Shown in pieces: positions 9,180-17,910 of a stretch of DNA of 64,000 nucleotides. The DNA lies in NCBI GenBank assembly GCA_965224575.1, contig CBDCZQ010000006.1, positions 1,736,001 to 1,800,000 on the forward strand, written 5' to 3'. How positions within the stretch are numbered: position 1 is the stretch's first letter; each line of letters starts with the position of its first letter. The translations under genes and the position numbers were made by a program. The notes beneath the pieces were generated by a model, which was not told the origin of the DNA, ran no database searches, and saw only the letters and a program-made list of their open reading frames with translations. The stretch comes from QPIN01 sp965224575 (GTDB taxonomy: Bacteria; Pseudomonadota; Gammaproteobacteria; Methylococcales; Methylomonadaceae).

Positions 9180-9994
9180 GTATATGTGCAGCCATACAAA
9201 TGGCATCAAGTCCAAATGTTGACGCTAATTTATTACAAGCAGGGAAATTAATTGCTGAGGCAGCTAATCACGGAGCAAAGCTGATTACTTTACCTGAAAA
9301 CTTTGCTTTGATGGGTGTGCACGAGCTTGATAAAGTTAAGATTCGAGAAATGGATGGGCAAGGTCAAATTCAGCAATTTTTATCAGAAACGGCAAAAAAA
9401 TATAATGTTTGGCTTATCGGTGGAACCATACCCCTAATTGCTGATGACGAAAATAAAGTAAGAGCTGCCTGTCTAGTCTATAACGAAAAAGGGGAAAGAG
9501 TCGTTCGTTATGATAAAGCTCATTTATTTGATGTCAGTGTACCTGATACGGGTGAAGAATATAGAGAGTCAGATTCAATTGAAAAGGGGGGTGATCCTTT
9601 TGTGTTTGATACACCTTTTGGAAAAATAGGTATTGCTGTTTGTTACGACCTTAGATTTCCCGAATTTTTTAGGAAGATGAGTCAGCAAGGTGCTGAAATA
9701 TTCGTTGTACCTGCCGCTTTTACAGCAGAAACTGGCGCTGCTCATTGGGAAATATTGTTACGTGCAAGGGCGATAGAAAATTTATGTTATATCGTTGCGC
9801 CTAATCAGGGTGGGTTTCATCTTAATGGTCGACAAACCTTTGGACATAGCATGGTGATAGACCCATGGGGTGTGGTTTTAGATTGTTATAAAACCGGGGC
9901 AGGTTTTGCTAGTGCTGAAATAGATCTGGAAAGATTAAAAAAAGTAAGGACTTCGTTTCCTGTTTTAAATCATCGACGTTTTTTCTATAAATAA
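9176..9994 (+). CDS. Carbon-nitrogen hydrolase, Nit1/YbeM-like (probable deaminated glutathione amidase)
   Basis: Member of the nitrilase superfamily, 272 residues, cytoplasmic. The Glu-Lys-Cys triad is visible: Glu41 (LPENFALMG), Lys114 (YDKAHLFD) and Cys156 (VCYDLRFPE). The surroundings of these residues match the Nit1/YbeM group, whose studied members hydrolyse deaminated glutathione, a transamination by-product. Other amidase activities cannot be excluded from sequence. It is coupled to yhdP by a four-base overlap and sits five bases upstream of the next gene, as the middle member of the yhdP-nit-bamC-tldD run. Confidence 0.9.
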   Translation: MSICAAIQMASSPNVDANLLQAGKLIAEAANHGAKLITLPENFALMGVHELDKVKIREMDGQGQIQQFLSETAKKYNVWLIGGTIPLIADDENKVRAACLVYNEKGERVVRYDKAHLFDVSVPDTGEEYRESDSIEKGGDPFVFDTPFGKIGIAVCYDLRFPEFFRKMSQQGAEIFVVPAAFTAETGAAHWEILLRARAIENLCYIVAPNQGGFHLNGRQTFGHSMVIDPWGVVLDCYKTGAGFASAEIDLERLKKVRTSFPVLNHRRFFYK

Positions 9995-9999
9995 ATAAT

Positions 10000-10623
10000 A
10001 TGCATTTTAAAAAAATTTATATTTTAATAACATTGTTCATTGTCTCATGTTCTGATGTTCAGCAAACAAAGTACAAGGATACTGAACACCTTGAAGTCCC
10101 GCCTGAAATGAAGATAACTAAAAAATCTCCTGTCGTAGTCGAAGAGGATGTAAAAGACGAAGCAGACGAAGAAGAATCTGTCGATAAAGGATTAGGAGAA
10201 AATATTTTATTAGTTGGGACTGAAAAAAAATCGGTGATAAAGATTAAAAAGAAATTTGATCGCTCATGGGAATTGATCGACCAGGCTTTAAAGTTAGAAG
10301 AAATTGAAATAACTGATAAAGATCGAGGGCAAGGTGTGTTTTATGTTGTTTATGATCCAGATGATCAACATTCTGCTGATTCATCATTAATTGATAAGAT
10401 GACTTTTTTCTTCTTTAAAGATGAGTATGAAGAGGCTAGTTACAAACTAACGGTACTCAGGCAAGATGATGAAACCGAAGTTACCGCAGAGCAGATTGAA
10501 TCTGAAACTAATGATTTATTAGATGATGGAGAAGATAATGATATAGCTGGCTCTATAGATGATGGGTCGATGTTACTTAATGCACTTTATAAAACACTCA
10601 AAGAAGATTTGCCGGTCGATTAA
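10000..10623 (+). CDS. BamC-like outer-membrane lipoprotein, short form
   Basis: The N-terminus has a lipoprotein signal with Cys17 (IVSCSDV), followed by the motif EHLEVPPEM, which resembles the BamC/NlpB N-terminal region that docks on BamD. After an acidic linker (about 45-70) comes one globular domain (about 80-160: RSWELIDQALKLEEIEITD, then GVFYVVYDP) that resembles a BamC helix-grip domain. At 207 residues it is much shorter than E. coli BamC (about 344), so apparently only one of the two C-terminal domains is present. The tail is rich in Asp and Glu. BamC is an accessory lipoprotein of the beta-barrel assembly machine; that role is inferred here. Confidence 0.72.
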   Translation: MHFKKIYILITLFIVSCSDVQQTKYKDTEHLEVPPEMKITKKSPVVVEEDVKDEADEEESVDKGLGENILLVGTEKKSVIKIKKKFDRSWELIDQALKLEEIEITDKDRGQGVFYVVYDPDDQHSADSSLIDKMTFFFFKDEYEEASYKLTVLRQDDETEVTAEQIESETNDLLDDGEDNDIAGSIDDGSMLLNALYKTLKEDLPVD

Positions 10624-10670
10624 TTACTCCTTTTAAACGAAAATACCCTTTTACTTTTATTACAGATTTA

Positions 10671-12110
10671 ATGGATACTTTAAACCAAGTAAAACAATCA
10701 ATACTAACGCCTTATGGAATGCAGGAAAAAGATATTGATCAAATTATGGATAGTATGCTCAGCGTTACGGCGGATTATGCTGATATATATTTTCAATCTA
10801 CTCATTTTGAATCATGGTCATTAGAAGCAGGAATCATAAAAGAAGGTTCTCATTCTATTGAGCAAGGTGCAGGTGTTAGAGTAGTTTCTGGGGATAAAAC
10901 TGGGTTTGCCTATAGTGATCGAATTGAACTTTCTGTATTACTAGAAGCAGCAAACAATGTAAAGGCCATTGCTAGGCAGGGACAAAATGCACAGAATAAT
11001 CTAAAAAAAGTATCAAGTTGGAAACAATACTACGAACCGGTTAATCCTCTCAAATCGCTTGCAGATCAGGAAAAAATTGATTTATTACGTAAAGTTGATA
11101 TTGAAACACGTAAACTGGATAGTCGGATAGAAGAAGTGATGATCAGCTTGGTGGGTGTGCATGAAAAAGTTTTAATCGCTAATCAAGATGGTTCTTTAGT
11201 TGCAGATATTCGACCTCTGACGCGAATGAATGTTACGGTTATTTTAGAAGAAAATGGCAAGCGAGAGCAAGGAAGTATGGGAGGTGGAGCAAGAAAGGAT
11301 TATAGCTATTTTTTAGATCAAGATAAGGCAGTTGAATACGGAAAAGAAGCCGTGAGGCAAGCAATTGTAAATTTAGAAGCAATAGATGCGCCTGCGGGAA
11401 ATATGACAGTTGTTTTAGGTCCTGGATGGCCAGGAATTTTATTGCATGAAGCAATAGGGCATGGTCTTGAAGGAGACTTCAATCGAAAAGGAACCTCAGC
11501 ATTTAGTCATATGATTGGGAAACGCGTAGCATCAGAATTATGTACTGTTGTAGATGATGGAACCTTAGAAGGTAGGCGAGGCTCTTTGAATATAGATGAT
11601 GAAGGTGTGCCGACAGAAAAAACGGTACTGATTGAAAAAGGAATACTCAAAGGTTATATGCAAGATAAACTTAACTCTAGGTTAATGGGGGTGCAGTCTA
11701 CGGGTAATGGACGTAGAGAGTCTTATGCCCATTTGCCTATGCCTAGAATGACCAATACCTATATGTTACCAGGGTCTCACGATCCTGCTGAAATTATTAA
11801 ATCAGTGAAAAAAGGCTTATATGCGAAAAATTTTGGGGGAGGGCAAGTTGATATTACTTCAGGTAAATTTGTTTTTTCAGCCAGTGAAGCGTATTTAATT
11901 GAGGATGGAAAGATAACCAATTCTGTCAAAGGAGCTACTTTAATCGGTAATGGACCAGAAGTTTTGACTAAAGTCTCAATGGTTGGAAATGATCTGGAAT
12001 TAGATGCAGGTGTTGGAACCTGTGGTAAAGAAGGGCAGAGCGTGCCAGTAGGTGTCGGTCAGCCAACTATAAAAATTGACGGATTAACAGTGGGTGGAAC
12101 GAGCGTGTAA
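10671..12110 (+). CDS. tldD: Metalloprotease subunit TldD
   Basis: TldD is the zinc-bearing subunit of the TldD/TldE (PmbA) heterodimeric protease, known for processing microcin B17 and degrading the antitoxin CcdA, as well as other unfolded peptides. The 479 residues match E. coli TldD (481). The metal-binding motif HExxxH is His259-Glu260-His264 in LLHEAIGHGLEGD. The C-terminal glycine-rich region (GNGPEVLTKVSMVGNDLEL and following) is typical. The partner gene pmbA lies immediately downstream, although in E. coli the two are unlinked; side-by-side genes fit the obligate heterodimer. Confidence 0.96.
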   Translation: MDTLNQVKQSILTPYGMQEKDIDQIMDSMLSVTADYADIYFQSTHFESWSLEAGIIKEGSHSIEQGAGVRVVSGDKTGFAYSDRIELSVLLEAANNVKAIARQGQNAQNNLKKVSSWKQYYEPVNPLKSLADQEKIDLLRKVDIETRKLDSRIEEVMISLVGVHEKVLIANQDGSLVADIRPLTRMNVTVILEENGKREQGSMGGGARKDYSYFLDQDKAVEYGKEAVRQAIVNLEAIDAPAGNMTVVLGPGWPGILLHEAIGHGLEGDFNRKGTSAFSHMIGKRVASELCTVVDDGTLEGRRGSLNIDDEGVPTEKTVLIEKGILKGYMQDKLNSRLMGVQSTGNGRRESYAHLPMPRMTNTYMLPGSHDPAEIIKSVKKGLYAKNFGGGQVDITSGKFVFSASEAYLIEDGKITNSVKGATLIGNGPEVLTKVSMVGNDLELDAGVGTCGKEGQSVPVGVGQPTIKIDGLTVGGTSV

Positions 12111-12165
12111 TAAACCCTCATCTACTTTCCTGAAAAAGAATAACATCCACAAAGAGACTTACATA

Positions 12166-13494
12166 GTGCAAAACCAAGAAGAGATTAATCGATTAAAAAA
12201 TCTTGTCCAGGATTTATTGGACGAATCAAAAAAACAAGGAGCAACCTCGGCAGAGGCGGGTCTTAGTGTAGATAATGGACTATCAGTTACTGCACGCTTA
12301 GGTGAAGTGGAAACAATAGAACATCATTGTGATCAAGGTTTAGGCATTACCGTTTATATTGGTAAAAAGAAAGGTTCAGCCAGTACCAATGATCTTTCTC
12401 CAAATTCAATTAAGGAAACTGTTAAGGCTGCTTGTAGTATTGCTAGTTTTTCTAATGAAGATGAATTTTCTGGTTTACCTGATAAAGACAGTTTGGCAAC
12501 TGAATTTCCTGATCTCGATAGAAATCATCATTGGAATCTAGATGCTGAAACAGCTATTAACCTGGCGGTGGAGTGTGAAGACAGCGCACGTTCGTTTGAT
12601 AAGGAAATTAATAACTCAGAAGGTGCAACAGTCAATAGCCATCAAGGAATTAGAGTGCTAGGAAATAGCTTAGGGTTTTTGCAAGGTTATCAATCGACTC
12701 GTCACTCAATGAGCTGTTCGGTGCTAGGTGAACGAGATAGCGAAATGCAAAGGGATTATTGGTACAGTGTTTCTAGAAAAGCAGAAAAATTAGAATCAGC
12801 GAAGGAAATAGGAACTAAAGCCGCGGAAAGAACAATTAAACGGTTAGGCGCGCGTAGTTTATCAACTCGGCAATGTCCTGTTCTATATTCTTCAGAAGTT
12901 GCTTCAGGTTTAATTGGTTCGTTGATTGGCGCAATAAGTGGAGGTAGTTTATACCGAAAATCCAGTTTTTTACTGGATGCTTTAGGAACACAAATTTTAC
13001 CAGAATTTATTCATATTCATGAACAGCCTCACTTAAAAATGGCTTTAGGAAGCTCTGCGTATGATGGAGAAGGTGTATCAACAATAGCTAGAGATATTGT
13101 TAAAGAAGGCGTTTTACAAGGCTATGTATTAAGTAGTTATTCAGCAAGAAAACTAGGGATGAAGAATACAGGAAACGCAGGAGGCGTGCATAATTTAACT
13201 GTTGATTCAGGTGCTAATGATTTTGTTGCCATGTTGAAACAGTTAGATACTGGGCTATTAGTGACAGAATTAATGGGTTCGGGGGTTAATAGGGTTACGG
13301 GTGATTATTCAAGAGGGGCTTCTGGCTTTTGGGTGGAAAATGGACAGGTTCAATATCCTGTTGAAGAAATCACCATTGCTGGAAATTTAAAGGATATGTA
13401 TAAAAATATTGTTTCTGTAGGTAATGATGTGGATTATCGGGGGAATATTAGAACCGGATCTATTTTGATAGAGCAGATGGCTATAGCTGGATAG
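12166..13494 (+). CDS. pmbA: TldE/PmbA, non-metal-binding partner of TldD
   Basis: PmbA (TldE) is the second subunit of the TldD/E protease; it lacks the HExxxH motif and helps enclose the active-site chamber. The 442-residue product shows family landmarks: GLSVTARLGEVETIE near the N-terminus, then LDALGTQI, AYDGEGV and VTGDYSRGASGFWVENG. No zinc motif is present, as expected. I chose GTG 12166, preceded by AAAGAG, which gives a length close to E. coli PmbA (450). A longer frame open from 12094, inside tldD, would add 24 residues with no family resemblance. Confidence 0.94.
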   Translation: MQNQEEINRLKNLVQDLLDESKKQGATSAEAGLSVDNGLSVTARLGEVETIEHHCDQGLGITVYIGKKKGSASTNDLSPNSIKETVKAACSIASFSNEDEFSGLPDKDSLATEFPDLDRNHHWNLDAETAINLAVECEDSARSFDKEINNSEGATVNSHQGIRVLGNSLGFLQGYQSTRHSMSCSVLGERDSEMQRDYWYSVSRKAEKLESAKEIGTKAAERTIKRLGARSLSTRQCPVLYSSEVASGLIGSLIGAISGGSLYRKSSFLLDALGTQILPEFIHIHEQPHLKMALGSSAYDGEGVSTIARDIVKEGVLQGYVLSSYSARKLGMKNTGNAGGVHNLTVDSGANDFVAMLKQLDTGLLVTELMGSGVNRVTGDYSRGASGFWVENGQVQYPVEEITIAGNLKDMYKNIVSVGNDVDYRGNIRTGSILIEQMAIAG

Positions 13495-13506
13495 TATGCC
13501 AAAAGT

Positions 13507-13530
13507 GCTAAGCTGGTTAGAAGCTTAGCA
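13507..13530. terminator. Hairpin after pmbA
   Basis: A nine-base perfect stem (TGCTAAGCT paired with AGCTTAGCA) closes a loop of about six bases in the space between the convergent genes pmbA and the ferredoxin gene. The position suits a terminator, but no T-run follows, so function as an intrinsic terminator is uncertain. Confidence 0.45.
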
Positions 13531-13550
13531 TCAGAATGAAAATATAGAAA

Positions 13551-13569
13551 TTAATAGAGGTATCCTTAA
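13551..13569. repeat. Family A repeat half-site at the ferredoxin stop codon
   Basis: TTAATAGAGGTATCCTTAA is one arm of the family A repeat. Its outer end (TTAAGG when read on the minus strand) supplies the TAA stop codon of the ferredoxin gene at 13566-13568. Confidence 0.65.
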
Positions 13570-13811
13570 GCCGTTAACTTTAAATATTTTTGATATAAAC
13601 TATCTTGGTTTTCTACATTTTTAGGGTCTTTATCAATACAGTCTACAGGGCATACTTCAATGCATTGTGGTAAGTCATGGTGGCCAACACATTCAGTGCA
13701 TAAAGTAGGATCAATAATATAAATTTCCTCGCCTTGGCTAATAGCGCCATTCGGGCACTCGGGTTCGCAAACATCACAGTTAATGCATTCGTCATCTATT
13801 TCTAAAGCCAT
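13566..13811 (-). CDS. YfhL-family 2[4Fe-4S] ferredoxin
   Basis: Small (81-residue) cytoplasmic electron carrier of the YfhL type. Nine cysteines form two cluster motifs: Cys9, 12, 15 and 19 (CxxCxxCxxxCP), then Cys38, 41, 50, 54 and 58, with the eight-residue insertion between Cys41 and Cys50 that marks this Alvin-type ferredoxin group. A short C-terminal helix follows. It lies nine bases downstream of coaD, and the order rsmD-coaD-ferredoxin is common in gammaproteobacteria. The physiological redox partner is not evident. Confidence 0.94.
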   Translation of the reverse strand: MALEIDDECINCDVCEPECPNGAISQGEEIYIIDPTLCTECVGHHDLPQCIEVCPVDCIDKDPKNVENQDSLYQKYLKLTA

Positions 13812-13820
13812 TGTTTTTCC

Positions 13821-14300
13821 TTATTCAAACTTTTTAATTAAGCGTTCTTCTACGCAATGGGGTACAAAACTAGAGACATCGCCTTTAAGTTTTGCAATTT
13901 CTCTTATCATGCTAGAAGAAATAAATTCGTATTGTTCTGCAGGTGTCAGAAACATAGTTTCCAATTCTGGGGATAAGCGGCGGTTCATACCTGCCATTTG
14001 AAATTCATATTCAAAGTCTGATACTGCACGTAATCCTCTTAAGACAACGTTAGCCTTTTGTTCTTTTGCACAATCAACCAATAAGTTATCAAAGCCGATA
14101 ATACTAATATTAGAAAGATTGGAGGTGACTTCTTTAGCCATTAAGACCCTTTCATCTAAAGAAAATAGCGGGGTTTTTCCTTGGTTAACTGCCACCGCAA
14201 CTATGACTTTATGGAACAGCTTAGAAGCTCTTGATATGATGTCGATATGCCCATCAGTAACCGGATCAAATGTACCTGGGTAAATAGCCGTAATATTCAA
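13821..14300 (-). CDS. coaD: Phosphopantetheine adenylyltransferase
   Basis: CoaD adenylylates 4'-phosphopantetheine to dephospho-CoA, the penultimate step of coenzyme A synthesis. The nucleotidyltransferase signature is clear: IYPGTFDPVTDGHIDII, with the TDGH motif in place of the usual (H/T)xGH, and the later VLRGLRAVSDFEYE and ISSSMIRE segments are also present. I place the start at the TTG at 14300, giving 159 residues like E. coli CoaD; another in-frame TTG at 14321 would add seven residues. Neither has a good ribosome-binding site. A family A repeat begins about 40 bases upstream. Confidence 0.95.
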   Translation of the reverse strand: MNITAIYPGTFDPVTDGHIDIISRASKLFHKVIVAVAVNQGKTPLFSLDERVLMAKEVTSNLSNISIIGFDNLLVDCAKEQKANVVLRGLRAVSDFEYEFQMAGMNRRLSPELETMFLTPAEQYEFISSSMIREIAKLKGDVSSFVPHCVEERLIKKFE

Positions 14301-14343
14301 AATTTTGTTTATACTGATCAAAAAAAGCCAGATTCTAACATAT

Positions 14344-14547
14344 GAGCGCCTCTATTAATTGATAAATGGAAAATTGAGTCCAAAATATCCAATCTCTGCG
14401 TCCCCTACACGGATGTAGGGGAGGGGCGTGAGCAGGAGCGGAAGCTTTGAAATCCTTTGCAATAGCCTGTTATTACGTGCAGATTTCGCCCTGATTTTAA
14501 ATATTTTGGTTCTCAATTTTCTCATCTACAATTAATAGAGCTGCCCA
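14344..14547. repeat. Family A palindromic repeat, long copy with an internal insertion
   Basis: Terminal arms (GCGCCTCTATTAATT at the left, AATTAATAGAGCTGCCC at the right) and most of the interior match the 162-bp copy at 47991-48152. This copy is about 45 bases longer because extra sequence containing the palindrome CCCCTACA-N4-TGTAGGGG (about 14402-14421) lies at its centre. It fills the space between coaD and rsmD, apparently splitting a normally compact pair. Confidence 0.88.
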
Positions 14548-14558
14548 TAAAATTGAAA

Positions 14559-15110
14559 TTAGTTACGTTGAAACAAGTAATACCCTACTTCTCCTGCTTT
14601 TTTATTTTTTAAGCATTGCCAATTACTAGGTATATCATCTAAAGATAATTTATTTTCCACCTCCAGATAAATTTTGGCGGAAGGAGTAAGCCAATTTTTA
14701 TCTTCCAACCAATGACAGCTTTGTTGGGCTAGTCCCATACCAAACGGGGGGTCTAAGAAAACTAGATTAAACGGCTCTGAATCTCCAGCTAAAAATTCAA
14801 AGACATCCATTTGCACAATTTTAATTTGTTTCGCAATTAATTTAATCTTATTTTCGTTAATTAATCGGCAAGCTTGTGGATTATTTTCTATCAAAGTCAC
14901 TGATGTTGCACCTCTGGAAGCTGCTTCAAATCCTAAAGCACCGCTTCCAGCATATAAATCGAGGCAACGGCTTGCTGTCACATCATGTTGCAACCAATTG
15001 AATAATGTTTCTCTAACTCTTGCAGGTGTTGGTCTTAAGCCAGTAGAGTCTTCAAAAATAAGTTGTCGACTTCTCCATTCGCCTGCAATAATTTTAAGTT
15101 TATTTTTCAC
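14559..15110 (-). CDS. rsmD: 16S rRNA (guanine(966)-N2)-methyltransferase RsmD
   Basis: RsmD methylates G966 of 16S rRNA in the 30S subunit using S-adenosylmethionine. The 183-residue product has the N-terminal IIAGEWRSRQL and TPARVRETLFNWL signatures, the SAM-binding loop DLYAGSGALGFEAASRGA (residues 51-68) and the catalytic motif DPPF (120-123). The start is GTG 15110. A family A repeat half-site abuts this start codon directly (15111-15130), so the natural leader may have been altered. It is the upstream neighbour of coaD on the same strand. Confidence 0.96.
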   Translation of the reverse strand: MKNKLKIIAGEWRSRQLIFEDSTGLRPTPARVRETLFNWLQHDVTASRCLDLYAGSGALGFEAASRGATSVTLIENNPQACRLINENKIKLIAKQIKIVQMDVFEFLAGDSEPFNLVFLDPPFGMGLAQQSCHWLEDKNWLTPSAKIYLEVENKLSLDDIPSNWQCLKNKKAGEVGYYLFQRN

Positions 15111-15130
15111 TTAATAGAGGCGCCCTTAAA
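15111..15130. repeat. Family A repeat half-site directly upstream of rsmD
   Basis: TTAATAGAGGCGCCCTTAAA is a single arm of the family A repeat, located between the second M16 gene and the GTG start of rsmD, which it touches. Confidence 0.65.
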
Positions 15131-15152
15131 TTAAGAATTAATTCTGTGTGAT

Positions 15153-16451
15153 TTACTTTTCACCGCCTACAGTAATAGTATGAATATTTTCGGGTTTTAC
15201 TCGTTTTTTAAAAGCCTCTCGAATAGAGTCGACCGTAACCGCTTCAATTTTTTTCTGAAATACATCTAAATAATCTAAGGGCATTTGATAAAAGCCAATC
15301 ATCGCGGCGTAATTAGATAATTTGCTATTGGTATCAAAGCGCATGGCAAAACCACCGGTGATATTTTTCTTGGCGGCAACGAGTGCTTTTTCTGTTGGTC
15401 CATTTTTGACGAAGTTTTTCAAAGTTTTTTGCATTATATCAACCGCTTGTTCAGTTTGGTCGTTACGAGTTTGTAGGCTCATTATAAAAGGTCCTTTTTT
15501 GAGCATGGGAGAAAAACGGCTTGATGCACTGTAGGCAAGCCCCTTTTTATCTCTTACTTCTATAAATAATTGAGAAACTAATCCACTGCCGCCTAAAATA
15601 TGGTTTCCAACGTAAAAATCGAAATAGTTTGGATCTTTGCGATTCATCCCGATTAATCCGGCTAAAACATGGGTTTGTGTCGAAGGAAAGTCAATATGTT
15701 TAGTTGAGCCTGATGTTGTGAAATCAACTTTAGGAAGTGCCGCCGGTTTGCTTCCAATTTTTAAGTTACTAACTAATGTCTCAGCAGTAGTCATTGCCTT
15801 TTTTTTGCTCATATCACCAACAATAACGACCATTGCATTTTTTGCCACGTAATATTGCTGGTAAAAAGTTTTTATATCTTCTTCAGAAAAACCTGATACT
15901 GATTCTATATCACCTCCGGTAGGGTGCGCATAGGGGTGATCTTTATATAATGATTTAAAGAACTCAATACTAGCTATTGCCCCTGGTGATTCTTCTCTGT
16001 GCTTTAGACCCGCCAGCGTTCTATTTTTTTCACGTTGAAAATCATTTTTGTTAAAATTTGGCTGGCTTAAAATAACCTGCATAGTCTGCAATGCTTTGTT
16101 AAGTAACTTAGGTTCTGTTAGTGAGCGTAATGATACTGAAGCGGTGTCTATAGAGGCACCAGCACTAAACTGAGCTCCAATACTTTCAAAACGTTGAGCA
16201 ATTTCGTCAGCATTCCATTCACCAGCACCGGTATCTAATAATGCTGAGGTTAAAGCGGCTATTCCTTGCTGTTTGCCATCTCTTGCACTTCCTGCATCAA
16301 AAACAACTTGAATATCAACCATAGGTAAACCCGTGGCCTCTACAAATAAGACTGAGCTTCCTTGTGCTGTTTGCCATTGTTCTATTTTTGCGGCTGAAAA
16401 AACGGAATGTGAAACTAAAAGAAATAAAACTCCAATAAAATTAACGCGCAT
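15153..16451 (-). CDS. M16-family peptidase-like protein, non-catalytic partner subunit
   Basis: 432-residue protein with an N-terminal signal peptide (about 1-19, ending SVFSAA), predicted periplasmic. It has the M16 (pitrilysin/mitochondrial-processing-peptidase) fold pattern, but the zinc motif HxxEH is absent: the equivalent region reads LTSALLDTGAGEWNADEIAQ. The C-terminal half keeps the substrate-binding signature RDKKGLAYSASS of regulatory M16B subunits. It overlaps by 11 bases the upstream gene, which does carry HxxEH, so the two probably form an active/inactive heterodimer, as in other bacterial M16B pairs. The substrate is unknown. Confidence 0.9.
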   Translation of the reverse strand: MRVNFIGVLFLLVSHSVFSAAKIEQWQTAQGSSVLFVEATGLPMVDIQVVFDAGSARDGKQQGIAALTSALLDTGAGEWNADEIAQRFESIGAQFSAGASIDTASVSLRSLTEPKLLNKALQTMQVILSQPNFNKNDFQREKNRTLAGLKHREESPGAIASIEFFKSLYKDHPYAHPTGGDIESVSGFSEEDIKTFYQQYYVAKNAMVVIVGDMSKKKAMTTAETLVSNLKIGSKPAALPKVDFTTSGSTKHIDFPSTQTHVLAGLIGMNRKDPNYFDFYVGNHILGGSGLVSQLFIEVRDKKGLAYSASSRFSPMLKKGPFIMSLQTRNDQTEQAVDIMQKTLKNFVKNGPTEKALVAAKKNITGGFAMRFDTNSKLSNYAAMIGFYQMPLDYLDVFQKKIEAVTVDSIREAFKKRVKPENIHTITVGGEK

Positions 16452-17811
16452 GACGACCTCCTGCTATTTTGCTAGTCCGTTTTTGTTTGGTGATAGGTTG
16501 TGGATCAAGATAAGCAACATTTAATTTCTCTTCTAGTAAATATTTACGGGCTACATCTCGTATTTGTTCGGCAGTAATTTGATTCACTTTATCAACATAC
16601 TCATCTGCTTTTTCCCAGCCTAAACCGACTGTTTCAAGCATTCCTAATTGCATGGCCTGATAAAAATTGGAATCTTTTTCATACACTGCGCTAGCTAAAA
16701 CCTGTGCTTTAACACGTTGTAACTCTTCATCTGAAACTAACTCTCTCTTTAGGGTATTAATCTCTTCCTTTAAAGCATATTCCATATCAAAAACTGTTTT
16801 GCCTTCGGCAGGCGTTGCATCCAGCATGAATAAATCAGGTAAGCGTGACATGATGTTATATCCAGCCCCAGCAGAGACAGCAATTTGACTGCCTCTGATT
16901 AGTTTAGATGCTAATCTAGCACTACTTCCTCCATCTAAAATACCTGCCAATACCTCTAAGGCATAGGCTTCTAATTCATTATCAATGGTATTAAGGACAG
17001 GGACTTTATAGCCCATTAAAATATACGGGAGTTTAGCGGGCAGTTTAATGGTTGTTTTTCGTTCCCCATGTTGTTCTAATTCAGCTTGTGGTTTGATGGG
17101 TCTAATAACACTGGTTTTTAATTCCACAAAATATTTTTCAGCTAGGGCAAATACTGCATCATGCTGTACATCACCCGCAACAACTAAGGTTGCATTGTTG
17201 GGTGCATACCAACGTTCGTACCACATTTGTAAATCATCCGTTTGATAATTTGCAATATCAGAAGGCCAGCCAATCACCGGGTTTTTATAGGGGCTATTTG
17301 TAAAGGCCATTGCCATAAAATATTCTTGTGTTTTAGAGCGTGGTTTATCATCCGTTCGCATACGGCGTTCTTCTGTGACAACTTCTAATTCTTTTTTCAA
17401 CTCTTTAGGATCTAGACGTAAATTTCGCATACGATCAGCTTCTAACTTAAAGCTAACTTCTAAACGAGATTTTTCCATGGTCTGAAAATAGGCCGTATAG
17501 TCACGCCCCGTAAAAGCATTTTCATTACCTCCATTTTCTGCAATAATACGAGAAAACTCACCTAATGGATATTTTTCAGTTCCTTTAAACATCATGTGCT
17601 CAAGCATATGAGAAACACCTGTAATACCATTGGGTTCATAACTCGAACCTACTTTATACCAAATTTGAGAAACCACAACAGGGGAGCGGTTATCTTCTTT
17701 CACCAAAACTTTTAAACCATTTTTAAGTATGCGTTCATGCACTTTAACGCTTGAGCTGTATGCATTAATAGGCAAGAAAATGAGTGACAATAGTAGTGTC
17801 CTGAAAATCAT
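16441..17811 (-). CDS. M16-family zinc metallopeptidase, catalytic subunit
   Basis: 456-residue protein with a signal peptide (about 1-19) and the inverted zinc motif HxxEH at His68, Glu71 and His72 (SHMLEHMMFKGTEKYP); the third ligand is probably a Glu in the VTEERRMR segment near residue 147. It belongs to the M16B subfamily. It is transcribed first, and the non-catalytic partner follows with an 11-base overlap, matching the pairing seen upstream of rsmD in other gammaproteobacteria. It probably degrades peptides in the periplasm; the substrate is not known. Confidence 0.93.
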   Translation of the reverse strand: MIFRTLLLSLIFLPINAYSSSVKVHERILKNGLKVLVKEDNRSPVVVSQIWYKVGSSYEPNGITGVSHMLEHMMFKGTEKYPLGEFSRIIAENGGNENAFTGRDYTAYFQTMEKSRLEVSFKLEADRMRNLRLDPKELKKELEVVTEERRMRTDDKPRSKTQEYFMAMAFTNSPYKNPVIGWPSDIANYQTDDLQMWYERWYAPNNATLVVAGDVQHDAVFALAEKYFVELKTSVIRPIKPQAELEQHGERKTTIKLPAKLPYILMGYKVPVLNTIDNELEAYALEVLAGILDGGSSARLASKLIRGSQIAVSAGAGYNIMSRLPDLFMLDATPAEGKTVFDMEYALKEEINTLKRELVSDEELQRVKAQVLASAVYEKDSNFYQAMQLGMLETVGLGWEKADEYVDKVNQITAEQIRDVARKYLLEEKLNVAYLDPQPITKQKRTSKIAGGRHAR

Positions 17812-17910
17812 GAATTCTCCGTTATCAATAATGTTAGCGATCGGACTATTTCAATAATGAATAGTTCACTGTATTCTATACGTTCTTAAACGGGATAGGC
17901 ATAAAATATA

